A stretch of DNA of 64,000 nucleotides from Lachnospiraceae bacterium (GTDB lineage Bacteria > Bacillota > Clostridia > Lachnospirales > Lachnospiraceae). The DNA lies in NCBI GenBank assembly GCA_015056795.1, contig SVFO01000009.1, positions 28,656-92,655 of the forward strand. The letters are read 5' to 3'. A program made the position numbers and the translations under genes. The notes beneath the pieces were generated by a model. That model saw only the letters and a list, made by a program, of their open reading frames with translations. It ran no database searches and was not told where the DNA came from. Of this stretch, positions 36,103-44,853 are shown in pieces. Position 1 is the stretch's first letter; each line of letters opens with the position of its first letter.

Positions 36103-37779
36103 ATGAGATTTCAGCGTCAAAATATCGAGAAATATGCGATAGTGACAATGTGGATATTGACATTGCTTGTCAGTGTCAAAAGTATATTTACGGATTTTGG
36201 AATCGATAATGCATATCAAGTGGCTATGTCCTACAGACATATGAATGGTGACAGGATGCTGGCGCAAATGTGGGAACCCCATCAGTTCTCCATTTTGTTT
36301 AATGATATCTTGATGACTCTTTATTATTTGGTTGTTCCTTCTTTGGCGGGAGTGGCTATTTTTTTGCAAATATGCGGTACTGTTTTATACTATCTGTTGG
36401 CCTTGCTTTTATTTCGGACATTGCGCGGAGTGATGGATTTTCTGACGGCAAATCTTGCATGCATGTTTTTGATCTTATTTCGTGCGAAGCAGACCCCTTT
36501 TCCAGAATTTTCAAATCTAGAGATTGCATGTTCCGTTTTGATATTTTGTTCCGTTATGGCTTTCTTAAAAAAAGAGGAGGAAGGGAAAAAAAGCGTACTG
36601 CTGATCTTGGCGGCGTTGTTTGTATTTCTGCAGACGCTTTCCTATCCCACCTGTCTTTTCAGCGCGGTCGTGGTTGTTGTGGTTTTACTCCTAAAATCAA
36701 AGGATAAGCTTCGCAATTGTCTTGTATTTGGGTGTGCACTTGCCATGATGGGATGCTCCGCGGTTGCTTATTTTGTGATAAGCATGGGACTCGATCAGGT
36801 TTTCTATTGCCTGAAAAATATCTATTCATCGGATACGCATTCCGTAACCAGAGCTTTTGGAGCATATTGGCCAGGATTCTTGTTTGCGCTTGCCGGATTG
36901 GTTTCCAGTATTCTGATTGGATTTCTTTTGAAATTCTGTCTTGGACGATATTTGGGAATCCTTAAAAAATTTTCCTGTTATGTGATATGTGCCGCGGTGG
37001 CGCTTTTGATTGAGATCATCATGCTGATATTTCAAAGAAGGACGGGAATCGATTGGAATTGCTGCTTTTTTATCATTCCAAGTGTTATGATTCTTCTGGG
37101 AATGCTGGCATATTCAAAGATGGATGCGAATGAGAAAACCATGTGGCTGGTAGGACTGTCTCTTTCCATGGTTTCTTGTCTGGCGACCAGTTTACTTACG
37201 GATCTTGGTTTGATTACCATTCTTGCCTATTTGGTTCTTGGAGGAATCGTTTCCATGATTCCCATTCGGCATCTATGTAGTGATTACAAATGGTTTCTAA
37301 CACTGATTTTAATGATCATTGTCTCTCACAGGGCATTGGTCGTATGGGGATATGGAAATACCGGCAATCAAGTTTATTTAACCTATGAGGTTCAAAGTAT
37401 TATACATCATGGACCGGCCATGGGAATTGTTTGTGACAGAGACACGGCGAACCAGTCGAGATTGGATCAGGAAGCCGTCGGGCAGTTTGTACGTGAAAAG
37501 GAGAAGCTTTTTGTCGTAGGGCCGGATTATTTTGATTCTATCTTTTTCTTGTATGGAGATATACAGGTTTGTAATTATTCTACCATTGATACTCCGTATT
37601 ACAATGAGTGTTTGGAAGCATATCTTGACATGAATCCGCAAAAGGTTCCCGTGGTGGTTGCCGTGGCGAGGTGGTACCAGGGAGAGCCCAGAGTCGCAAA
37701 GGATTCCTGGATCATGCAATGGGTCGAACGGCACTATACAGTCGCAGGAGAATCTGATTATTGGTTTTTTTACCGATAG
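36103..37779 (+). CDS. Polytopic membrane protein, GT-C glycosyltransferase-like
   Basis: 558 residues, about a dozen membrane helices and a 130-residue extracellular C-terminus. The first extracytoplasmic loop has FGIDNAYQVAMSYRHMNGD and MWEPHQF, with Asp and Glu near the first helix as in GT-C enzymes that use lipid-linked sugars. The tail (VVGPDYFDSIFFLYGDIQV) resembles the soluble end of such transferases. No Pfam-level identity is claimed. AT-rich codon use relative to neighbours and orphan position between terminators suggest acquisition. Confidence 0.55.
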   Translation: MRFQRQNIEKYAIVTMWILTLLVSVKSIFTDFGIDNAYQVAMSYRHMNGDRMLAQMWEPHQFSILFNDILMTLYYLVVPSLAGVAIFLQICGTVLYYLLALLLFRTLRGVMDFLTANLACMFLILFRAKQTPFPEFSNLEIACSVLIFCSVMAFLKKEEEGKKSVLLILAALFVFLQTLSYPTCLFSAVVVVVVLLLKSKDKLRNCLVFGCALAMMGCSAVAYFVISMGLDQVFYCLKNIYSSDTHSVTRAFGAYWPGFLFALAGLVSSILIGFLLKFCLGRYLGILKKFSCYVICAAVALLIEIIMLIFQRRTGIDWNCCFFIIPSVMILLGMLAYSKMDANEKTMWLVGLSLSMVSCLATSLLTDLGLITILAYLVLGGIVSMIPIRHLCSDYKWFLTLILMIIVSHRALVVWGYGNTGNQVYLTYEVQSIIHHGPAMGIVCDRDTANQSRLDQEAVGQFVREKEKLFVVGPDYFDSIFFLYGDIQVCNYSTIDTPYYNECLEAYLDMNPQKVPVVVAVARWYQGEPRVAKDSWIMQWVERHYTVAGESDYWFFYR

Positions 37780-37855
37780 CCGATCAGAGCCTGCCTCTTT
37801 ATCAAAATACGCTTGCAACTTCTGGGCGCAAAGTATATAATTCTTATTAGAGATG

Positions 37856-37889
37856 AACCGCTATGCACGAAGGCGTAGCGGTTATTTTT
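37856..37889 (+). terminator. Terminator before the moxR operon
   Basis: AACCGCTA (37856-37863) and TAGCGGTT (37876-37883) with a 12-base loop, then ATTTTT. Confidence 0.8.
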
Positions 37890-37935
37890 ATAGTGATGAA
37901 GGCTGCAGAAAATTGATGGAAATGAGGATGACAAG

Positions 37936-39051
37936 ATGAGCGAAACGAAGATGATGAGACCGCCCATGGAGGTACAATATCGCGAGGAGCTGGAGGCGCT
38001 GGCACAGCAGGATACGGCGAGAAAGCCCATTGGCTGGAAGCTTTCTCCGCAGGCAGTGAGAACCTTTATTTTGGGGAGCAAACAGCCTGTTCCCTATGGC
38101 AATGGAGAAATCACGATTCGGAAGAAATATTATGGCAATGATGCTCTGATTGAGCGTTGCATCGTGACGCTGGCGGGCAATCGCGGACTCATGCTGGTGG
38201 GAGAGCCTGGCACGGCAAAATCGATGCTTTCGGAACTTTTGTCTGCAGCCATTTCAGGCGTTAGCACGAACACGATTCAGGGCACGGCAGGAACGACGGA
38301 GGACATGATCAAGTACTCCTGGAATTATGCCATGCTGTTAGATCGCGGCCCCGTCAGGGAAGCGCTTGTTCCCTCACCTTTATATGTCGGTATGGAGAAG
38401 GGCATCCTCACCCGTTTTGAAGAGATTACAAGAACGCCTGCGCAGATTCAGGACAGTTTGATCAGCGTGCTTTCCGATAAGGTGCTCAACGTGCCGGAGC
38501 TTGGCGACGGAGGGCTTCTTTTTGCAAAGCAGGGCTTTAATGTCATTGGCACGGCGAACACGAGAGATAAGGGCGTGAATGAAATGAGCTCCGCGCTCAA
38601 ACGTCGTTTTAATTTTGAGACGGTGCTGCCCGTACGAGAGGTCGCCATGGAGAAGCAGATCATTATTCAGGAGGTAGAGAAGCTCACGAAGGAGAATCAA
38701 ATCGAGATGACCGTGGATGAGTCCGCAGCAGAGGTGCTTGCTTCCACCTATCATGAGCTTCGCGAGGGTGTCTCCTCCATGGGACATCAGATCGACAGAC
38801 CTTCGGCTGTCATGAGTACGGCGGAGGCCGTTTCCGTGTTTTATCAGACGATGATGAGCGCTTATTATTATGGGGATTCACGGATCAGCATGGACGCGAT
38901 GGTGCAGAATCTCGTCGGCGCCGTGGCGAAGGAAAATGGGGATGATTTGCCCAAGGTGCGTAGTTATTTTCAGACGGTCATTCGGGATAAGAGTGCGAAA
39001 GAGGGCGGCATATGGAGCGCGTATTACGAGGCGAAGAAATATCTAGGCTAA
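37936..39051 (+). CDS. MoxR-type AAA+ ATPase
   Basis: 371 residues. Walker A is GEPGTAKSM; the Walker B region reads LTRFEEITR, with Glu in place of the usual Asp; sensor 1 is VIGTANTRD and the arginine finger pair is ALKRRF. The HR-type C-terminal helical lid follows (STAEAVSVFYQTM). MoxR ATPases act as chaperones with vWA partners, remodelling or loading a client. It opens a six-gene run whose members overlap or nearly touch; the stop TAA shares its last base with the next ATG. Ribosome site GAGGATGACAAG. Confidence 0.9.
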   Translation: MSETKMMRPPMEVQYREELEALAQQDTARKPIGWKLSPQAVRTFILGSKQPVPYGNGEITIRKKYYGNDALIERCIVTLAGNRGLMLVGEPGTAKSMLSELLSAAISGVSTNTIQGTAGTTEDMIKYSWNYAMLLDRGPVREALVPSPLYVGMEKGILTRFEEITRTPAQIQDSLISVLSDKVLNVPELGDGGLLFAKQGFNVIGTANTRDKGVNEMSSALKRRFNFETVLPVREVAMEKQIIIQEVEKLTKENQIEMTVDESAAEVLASTYHELREGVSSMGHQIDRPSAVMSTAEAVSVFYQTMMSAYYYGDSRISMDAMVQNLVGAVAKENGDDLPKVRSYFQTVIRDKSAKEGGIWSAYYEAKKYLG

Positions 39052-41474
39052 TGGACATAGCCTGCAGCTTAAGCGGGAAGGTCTACTACTTTCCCGTGCG
39101 GCATCATAGTCCTGCCTGCTCGTTCCATTTGGAAAAGGTCATCGAAGCATATCAGCCCGACATCATCCTCATCGAGGGTCCGGACAATGCGAATGACCTG
39201 ATTCCTGACATGACGGATGAAACCACGCAGGCGCCCTTTTGCATTTACTATTCCTATCGCGACAAGAAGGGCTTGATCAGTGAGGAGAAGGGTGACTATC
39301 GGTGCTATTATCCCTTCCTCGACGCATCGCCGGAGTTGGTGGCGCTAAGAGGCGGTAAGGCGAAGGGGGTGCCAACGCTGTTTTGCGATCTTCCTTTTGA
39401 GGAGATTTTAATTGCAGAGCAGGATGGTATGGGCCTTCGGAAGCAGGATGAGAAAAACAGTTATAATGATGATGCATATCTGGCGGAGAATTCCTTTATC
39501 GCGGGCGTTGTGGAGCGAAGCGGCCTAAGAAGCTTTGAGGAGTTTTGGGAGCGCCACTTCGAGATGAAGGGCCTTGTCGAAGAAACGAGCGAGTTTCTTG
39601 CGGATATGCTGTATTATTGTGTGCTTTCACGGGCAAATACGGCAGTCTCGATGATGCGGGAGGACGGGTGTCTCTCGAGGGAGGCATACATGCGTGCGCA
39701 GATTCAGAAGGCCAGCGAAAAGCACGCAAAGGTCTTAGTGGTTTGCGGCGGATTTCACGTCGCAGGTCTTATGGACAATAAGGATTGGCTCCTTGCGGAG
39801 GATGGAAGTGCCATCGGCGGCGAGTTTTTTGGAAGGGAGATCCCCGAAGGACTTACGGTTAGGGAAGGAGATAGAAAGCTCCATTCGATCGATGAAGGTG
39901 ACAAGGGCGTGTACCTCATGTCCTACTCGATGGAAGCTGCGGATCGCCTGAACGGGTATTGCAGCGGAATGCCGCACCCCATGTTTTATCAAAGAATTTG
40001 GGAAGGTTTACATGCCGGGGGAGGCGAGATCGAAAAGGTTTATGAGCAGGAGCTTTTGCAATTTCTCGTGGAGGTTGGAAAGCGCGTGCGTCAAAAGGAA
40101 GGGTATCCTTCTACCTTTGACGAGATTTGCGCGATGACGATGGGCAAGAATTTGGCACTGCTTCGTGGAAAACCTTTTCCAGGCGTGTATGAGCTGACGG
40201 ATGCAGTCTTGTCCAATTATGTCAAGGGAGAATACCAGCTTGCAACGGATAGGCCGATGCGCGTATTGAGAGAGCGACTGACGGGCAATCGTATTGGAAA
40301 GCTGACGGAGAATGCAAAGCTTCCGCCTCTTTGCTCAGATTTTGAAAAGCTTTGTCGCACCTATCGCCTGGATATTCATGCAACGACGAAAAAGGAGCTG
40401 ACGCTGTCCCTTTTTAGTAAAAAAAGGCACCGCGAGATCAGCGCATTCCTATATCGCATGGAGTTCCTTGGAACAGAATTCGCCGTTCGCAGAAAGGGGC
40501 CGAGTTTAAGGCAGAGAAAGGATCGCAATCTCATTCGTGAGATTTGGGAATATAGTTATAAACCGCAGGTTAGCAGCGTTCTCATTGACTCAAGTGTCTA
40601 TGGCGGAACGCTTGAGGAGGCCTGCAGAACGCTTGTCGATCGGTGCTTTTTGGAGGAGAATGATGCGGGCGCGGCATCGACGCTGGTTGTCAGGATGTTT
40701 GAGATGGACCTTGGCTTTGGCAGCGCCGGGATTTGGGAGAAATTAAGCAGTATCATTCAAGAGAGTGAGGATTTCTTTTCCCTGACGCAGACCTTCTCGA
40801 ACCTGGGAATGCTGATCGACATGAAGGAGCTCTATGGGTACGAGGTGGATTTGCAGCCCATGAGAGACCTGGTGGTACAAAAGCTTTTGGCGCTCCTGGG
40901 GCACCTGACGAAGGTTAAGGATGAGGATGCGCAAAAGATACTGGAGGCACTGAAAGAACTGTATCGCGTATTCCTTCGAAGCGACATGAAGGAGGAGCGG
41001 CTTTACTTTATCGAAATCCTCTCTAAAATGCGGGAGGAGGCAGATCTCAATGCCTTGCTGTCTGGCGGCGTAAACGGACTTCTCTTTTCTTATGGTGAGG
41101 TTTCGAATGAGAAGATTGCGCAGACGACGCAGGGGTATCTTCTGGCATCAGGTGAGAAGGCGGGAAAGGCGGCAAATTTTGTGAGGGGTCTGTTTTACGT
41201 GGCGCGGGACGTAATCTTCGCATGGGAGGGAATGATTGACATGCTGGATGGTTTCCTCAGGCGGACTTCGTACGAGGAGTTTTTGATCGTTCTGCCGCAG
41301 CTTCGTCTTGCGTTTAGCTTTTTTACGCCAGCGGAGATGGACCGATTGGCGTCAAAGGTGGCAAAGAAATACGGACTGCGCCAAAGTGAGTTTGAAGAAT
41401 TAAAGGCCGTTGGCGCCGACGAATACGCCTATGGAAAAGCATTGGAGGAGAGAATTCTAAGGGCGATGGCATAG
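39051..41474 (+). CDS. DUF5682-family protein (TIKI/EreA-like fold suspected)
   Basis: About 807 residues from the ATG at 39051 that overlaps the moxR stop; a longer frame from 39012 is unlikely. The opening KVYYFPVRHHSPACSFHL and DIILIEGPDNANDLIPDM, and the later VLVVCGGFHVAGL, give a histidine-rich N-terminal pattern like TraB/TIKI/EreA-type hydrolases, which also have a GxxH element. The remainder is helical and may hold protein contacts. DUF5682 proteins are known from MoxR-vWA-SWIM gene clusters. Enzyme activity is inferred only. No membrane segment. Confidence 0.8.
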   Translation: MDIACSLSGKVYYFPVRHHSPACSFHLEKVIEAYQPDIILIEGPDNANDLIPDMTDETTQAPFCIYYSYRDKKGLISEEKGDYRCYYPFLDASPELVALRGGKAKGVPTLFCDLPFEEILIAEQDGMGLRKQDEKNSYNDDAYLAENSFIAGVVERSGLRSFEEFWERHFEMKGLVEETSEFLADMLYYCVLSRANTAVSMMREDGCLSREAYMRAQIQKASEKHAKVLVVCGGFHVAGLMDNKDWLLAEDGSAIGGEFFGREIPEGLTVREGDRKLHSIDEGDKGVYLMSYSMEAADRLNGYCSGMPHPMFYQRIWEGLHAGGGEIEKVYEQELLQFLVEVGKRVRQKEGYPSTFDEICAMTMGKNLALLRGKPFPGVYELTDAVLSNYVKGEYQLATDRPMRVLRERLTGNRIGKLTENAKLPPLCSDFEKLCRTYRLDIHATTKKELTLSLFSKKRHREISAFLYRMEFLGTEFAVRRKGPSLRQRKDRNLIREIWEYSYKPQVSSVLIDSSVYGGTLEEACRTLVDRCFLEENDAGAASTLVVRMFEMDLGFGSAGIWEKLSSIIQESEDFFSLTQTFSNLGMLIDMKELYGYEVDLQPMRDLVVQKLLALLGHLTKVKDEDAQKILEALKELYRVFLRSDMKEERLYFIEILSKMREEADLNALLSGGVNGLLFSYGEVSNEKIAQTTQGYLLASGEKAGKAANFVRGLFYVARDVIFAWEGMIDMLDGFLRRTSYEEFLIVLPQLRLAFSFFTPAEMDRLASKVAKKYGLRQSEFEELKAVGADEYAYGKALEERILRAMA

Positions 41475-41477
41475 CCG

Positions 41478-42656
41478 ATGGATGAGAAGTCATGGATAGC
41501 GGGAGATATTTGGATGGACGGTTCTCAAAATACGGAACAACTAAATAAATGGCGGCTGATGCTTGGGCGGTATGCGGACAATCAGATCTCCTTTGGTGCA
41601 GGAAGCCAGAGGATGCGGGACATGGACAATGTCCTTGATTATCTCTACTCCCGCGAGTACGGCGAGGACGAGGGAGTGCGCGATCCCAAGGAGCTGCGCG
41701 GCGGAAGCGGACAGTCTCAGCTTACAGTTTCGAAGTGGATCAATGAGGTGAATCGGCTCTTTCCGAAGGAAACCATTAAGGTTCTTGAAAAGGAGGCGCT
41801 GGATCGCTATGGCATGACAGAGCTTCTGACGGATGAGTCGGTGCTGGAAAAGCTCGAGCCCAATCAGGAGCTTTTAAAACTGATCATGCAGCTAAAGGGC
41901 CTGATGAGCCCAAAGGTGCTTTCAGCAGCGAAGGAGATCGTTCGGCGCGTTGTCATGGAGCTTCGAAAGAAGTTTGAACAGGAGATCAAGCAAAACCTCA
42001 CGGGCAGAATTGACAAGAGTCAGGAGAGCCCTATTGCGTCTGCGCGTAATCTCGACATGAAAAAGACGATCCTTCGCAACTTAAGGCACTATGACAAGGA
42101 GAAGGAACGTCTGGTTCTCGAGAAGGTCTATTTTTATTCCCGCATCAAACAAAACATCACTTGGCATGTGGTCATCTGTGTGGATGAGAGCGGATCCATG
42201 CTGGATTCCGTGATTCACAGTGCAGTCATGGCGGGGATCTTTGCATCGCTGCCGATGCTCGAGACAAAGCTGGTAATTTTTGATACGAATGTTGTGGATT
42301 TAAGTGAATCCGTCGATGATGCCGTGGAGACGCTGATGAGCGTGCAGCTCGGCGGCGGTACGGACATTGGAAAGGCCATGCGCTACTGCGAAACGCTGGT
42401 GACGGAGCCAGAGCGCACAATCTTTGTATTGGTGACAGACCTCTACGAAGGTGGCAGACCGCAGGAAATGTACGCCTGTGCAAGAGGACTTGTTGAGGCG
42501 GGCGTGAAGCTCATGATTCTCACGGCGCTGGATAAGGAGGCCAACCCCAACTACGACAGAAAGGCAGCGGCAAAGATGGCGGCTCTCGGTGCGAACGTTG
42601 CGGCGATGACGCCTGGAGAGCTGGCAGGTTGGGTGGGAGGTATCATCCATGAGTAA
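41478..42656 (+). CDS. vWA-domain protein (CoxE-like)
   Basis: 392 residues. The C-terminal half is a von Willebrand A domain with a complete metal site: VDESGSML, LGGGTDIGKAM and VTDLYEGG. The N-terminal half is helical (LEPNQELLKLIMQLKGLMS, SPIASARNLDMKKTILRNL) as in CoxE-type partners of MoxR ATPases. It starts 3 bp after the DUF5682 stop and its end overlaps the SWIM gene by 8 bp. Probable adaptor that hands clients to MoxR. Confidence 0.9.
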   Translation: MDEKSWIAGDIWMDGSQNTEQLNKWRLMLGRYADNQISFGAGSQRMRDMDNVLDYLYSREYGEDEGVRDPKELRGGSGQSQLTVSKWINEVNRLFPKETIKVLEKEALDRYGMTELLTDESVLEKLEPNQELLKLIMQLKGLMSPKVLSAAKEIVRRVVMELRKKFEQEIKQNLTGRIDKSQESPIASARNLDMKKTILRNLRHYDKEKERLVLEKVYFYSRIKQNITWHVVICVDESGSMLDSVIHSAVMAGIFASLPMLETKLVIFDTNVVDLSESVDDAVETLMSVQLGGGTDIGKAMRYCETLVTEPERTIFVLVTDLYEGGRPQEMYACARGLVEAGVKLMILTALDKEANPNYDRKAAAKMAALGANVAAMTPGELAGWVGGIIHE

Positions 42657-44484
42657 GCTTAGGCAATTTTTGGAAACTGTCGATGAGGAGTACCTGATCG
42701 GTTTATCAAATAAAGGGATTGTAAAAAGGTCCTACAAGGATTTGGAAAATACCACCGTTGAAATTACGGAGGAGGGTGAGGAGATTCGAGGCATTTGCGG
42801 TGATGCACAGGTCGTGCTGAAGCTCCCACTCACAAACAGCACCTGTAGCTGCCCCTCGACGAGTATCTGTAAGCACGTAATTATGACACTTCTTACGGCA
42901 CAGAAAGCTGACGGGGAAGCGCAGAAAGCTGGCGGGAAAGTACAAAATGTCATGGCGCAGGAGACGACGAGTAGTCAAGGGGATGCGCCTTCGCAGGAGA
43001 TCAATACAGCAGCTGGGGAAGAAGCACCTAAGGAAGAAGCACCTAAGGAAGAAGCACCTAAGGAATCGGCATCTAAGGTAACAGAATCTAGAGAAGATTC
43101 GCCGAAGGAAGAGATTGGCGAGAAAATATTGCGGGTTCCGTCAGAAAAGCTAAAGAAGGCATTGTCCTCTAAGGATTGGATCAAGCTCCTGACGCAGACG
43201 AATTTTTCAGAGGATTTTGAGATCCAAAAAGAGAAGCTAATCACCGTAAGGAACGCGAAGACGAATGCGACGGTAAAGCTCATGTACCCATTAGAGCTTT
43301 CCACTTGTAGCATCTGTCATGATGAAAAGCTCTGTTATCATAAGGTGGGCGCAATTCTTGCAATGCAGCTGCAGGCTGGCGTCTGTAGGTTGGAGTCGCT
43401 TATGGATGCGGCGGTGGAGCAATCGGAGGAGTTTGACGAGGAGAGCGTTCCCGAGGTTTTGACGGATTTGAAAGCCTTTTTAAGTGAGCTTTTCCTGATC
43501 GGCGGGGCAAGGCTTTCTCCTGAGACGTCTCTTGGGGCGGAGCGGTTTGCACTTCGCGCGCATAATGCAAGGCTTCCAAAGCTTGAGGATCAGCTGCGCG
43601 CACTTGCAGAAACCATCGCGGGTTATCAGGGGAGACAGGCAAAGGTTACGGTTTCAAGCGTGATGCAAAGACTTACGGAATGCTACGCTTACATCGAGCT
43701 CTTGGAGCGTACGATGGCGGAGGGAAAGAGCGTGTATTCCCTGGCAGGAGCATTTCACACGGCCTACTTTGACGTGCCGGAGCTGATGCTCCACGGCATT
43801 GGCATGCGAGCCTTTGAGAGCGCGACTGGGTTTGCCGGAAAGACCATTTACTTTTTTGAAGAGAATACCAAGAGGTTTTATACCTATACGGTGGCAAGAC
43901 CTACCATATACGAAAAATCAAATGTAAAATATCGTCCGCAGTCGCAGACGGAGGTTGTCCCTTGGGGCCTGAACTGTACACTAGTGCAGCTCTCATCGGC
44001 GACGATAAAGCTGAAAAATGGCAAGGCCAACGAGGCGGGGCGTCTATCGTCCACAAGTCAGGCAAGGGCAGACCTCATAACGGTCGGCGGTGCTTTGCCG
44101 GATAGCATTGGTGATACTATTTATGATGATTTTGAGGAGCTTTGGGCTGCTTATCGAAAGCGCATGAACGCTATGGGCGAGGAGCTTTCTGAAGCGGAAA
44201 AGCTTTTTCTGATCAGGCCGAAGAGCCTTTTGAACATGCATTACGATGAAATACGGCAAAAGCTTCTCTTTTGGTTTGAGGATTTCGCAGGGAGGCGCCT
44301 TCGTGGAGAACTCGCATATTCGAAACAGGAGGAGATGGCGATCCGAAGTCTTGAAAGATTGGTGAAAAAGTGTGGTGAAGGAAAGGAACTGCCTGTCTTT
44401 TTGGGTGTTCTCTATGCGGAGGAGGGCGAGTGCAGTTTTTATCCCATCGAGACAATCGGTGAAGGGAGACTAACGGAAGGCTAG
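42649..44484 (+). CDS. SWIM zinc-finger protein
   Basis: 611 residues. The SWIM motif STCSCPSTSICKHVIMTLL near residue 64 has the CxC...CxH ligands. A second similar pattern is STCSICHDEKLCYHKVGAI near 220. Between them is a low-complexity acidic linker coded by three perfect 15-bp repeats (EEAPK units) at 43021-43065. The C-terminal 350 residues are helical and unassigned. SWIM domains bind nucleic acid or proteins; in these clusters the protein is a standard partner of MoxR, vWA and DUF5682. Overlapping start with vWA gene points to coupled translation. Confidence 0.85.
   Translation: MSKLRQFLETVDEEYLIGLSNKGIVKRSYKDLENTTVEITEEGEEIRGICGDAQVVLKLPLTNSTCSCPSTSICKHVIMTLLTAQKADGEAQKAGGKVQNVMAQETTSSQGDAPSQEINTAAGEEAPKEEAPKEEAPKESASKVTESREDSPKEEIGEKILRVPSEKLKKALSSKDWIKLLTQTNFSEDFEIQKEKLITVRNAKTNATVKLMYPLELSTCSICHDEKLCYHKVGAILAMQLQAGVCRLESLMDAAVEQSEEFDEESVPEVLTDLKAFLSELFLIGGARLSPETSLGAERFALRAHNARLPKLEDQLRALAETIAGYQGRQAKVTVSSVMQRLTECYAYIELLERTMAEGKSVYSLAGAFHTAYFDVPELMLHGIGMRAFESATGFAGKTIYFFEENTKRFYTYTVARPTIYEKSNVKYRPQSQTEVVPWGLNCTLVQLSSATIKLKNGKANEAGRLSSTSQARADLITVGGALPDSIGDTIYDDFEELWAAYRKRMNAMGEELSEAEKLFLIRPKSLLNMHYDEIRQKLLFWFEDFAGRRLRGELAYSKQEEMAIRSLERLVKKCGEGKELPVFLGVLYAEEGECSFYPIETIGEGRLTEG
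43021..43065 (+). repeat. Three perfect 15-bp tandem repeats in the SWIM gene
   Basis: Unit GAAGCACCTAAGGAA three times, then a degenerate fourth; codes for the EAPKE linker and could change length by slippage without a frameshift. Confidence 0.9.
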
Positions 44485-44495
44485 AGGGTACGCAG

Positions 44496-44837
44496 GTGAA
44501 GGAACAAACGATCAGAAAAGAATTGACGCAGGTGCAGGAGCTGTTGGCAGATCTCTTTCAAAGTGGCCTGACCAATGCTCCGGAGAGTCTTGTCATGAGA
44601 CTTTCGCAGGAGGAAACCTTTGTCAGGCAGTATGGCATGGAATGGCTCGCCGAAAGGCTCCATGAGCTGTCAGAGGAATTAAAGGCAAGAAGGCATCTGT
44701 TCGACAACGAAAATGCAGACAAACTGGTAGCTTTGTTTTGCAGAATTGGAGGCTTTGTAGAAGAGGGCATTCGGCAATGCAGCCTCGATGAAGCAGAGAT
44801 TCGAATTAAACAAAAGGATTGGGAACAGGAAGATTAG
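44496..44837 (+). CDS. Small helical protein in the MoxR cluster
   Basis: 113 residues from a GTG at 44496, 11 bp after the SWIM gene. Almost entirely charged helix (RKELTQVQELLADLF, ERLHELSEELKARRH, KLVALFCRIGGFVEEGI), no known motif. Likely a structural subunit or adaptor of the complex. The ribosome site is poor (GAGGG), consistent with coupled translation. Confidence 0.65.
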   Translation: MKEQTIRKELTQVQELLADLFQSGLTNAPESLVMRLSQEETFVRQYGMEWLAERLHELSEELKARRHLFDNENADKLVALFCRIGGFVEEGIRQCSLDEAEIRIKQKDWEQED

Positions 44838-44853
44838 GGGGAGGTAAAATCAC

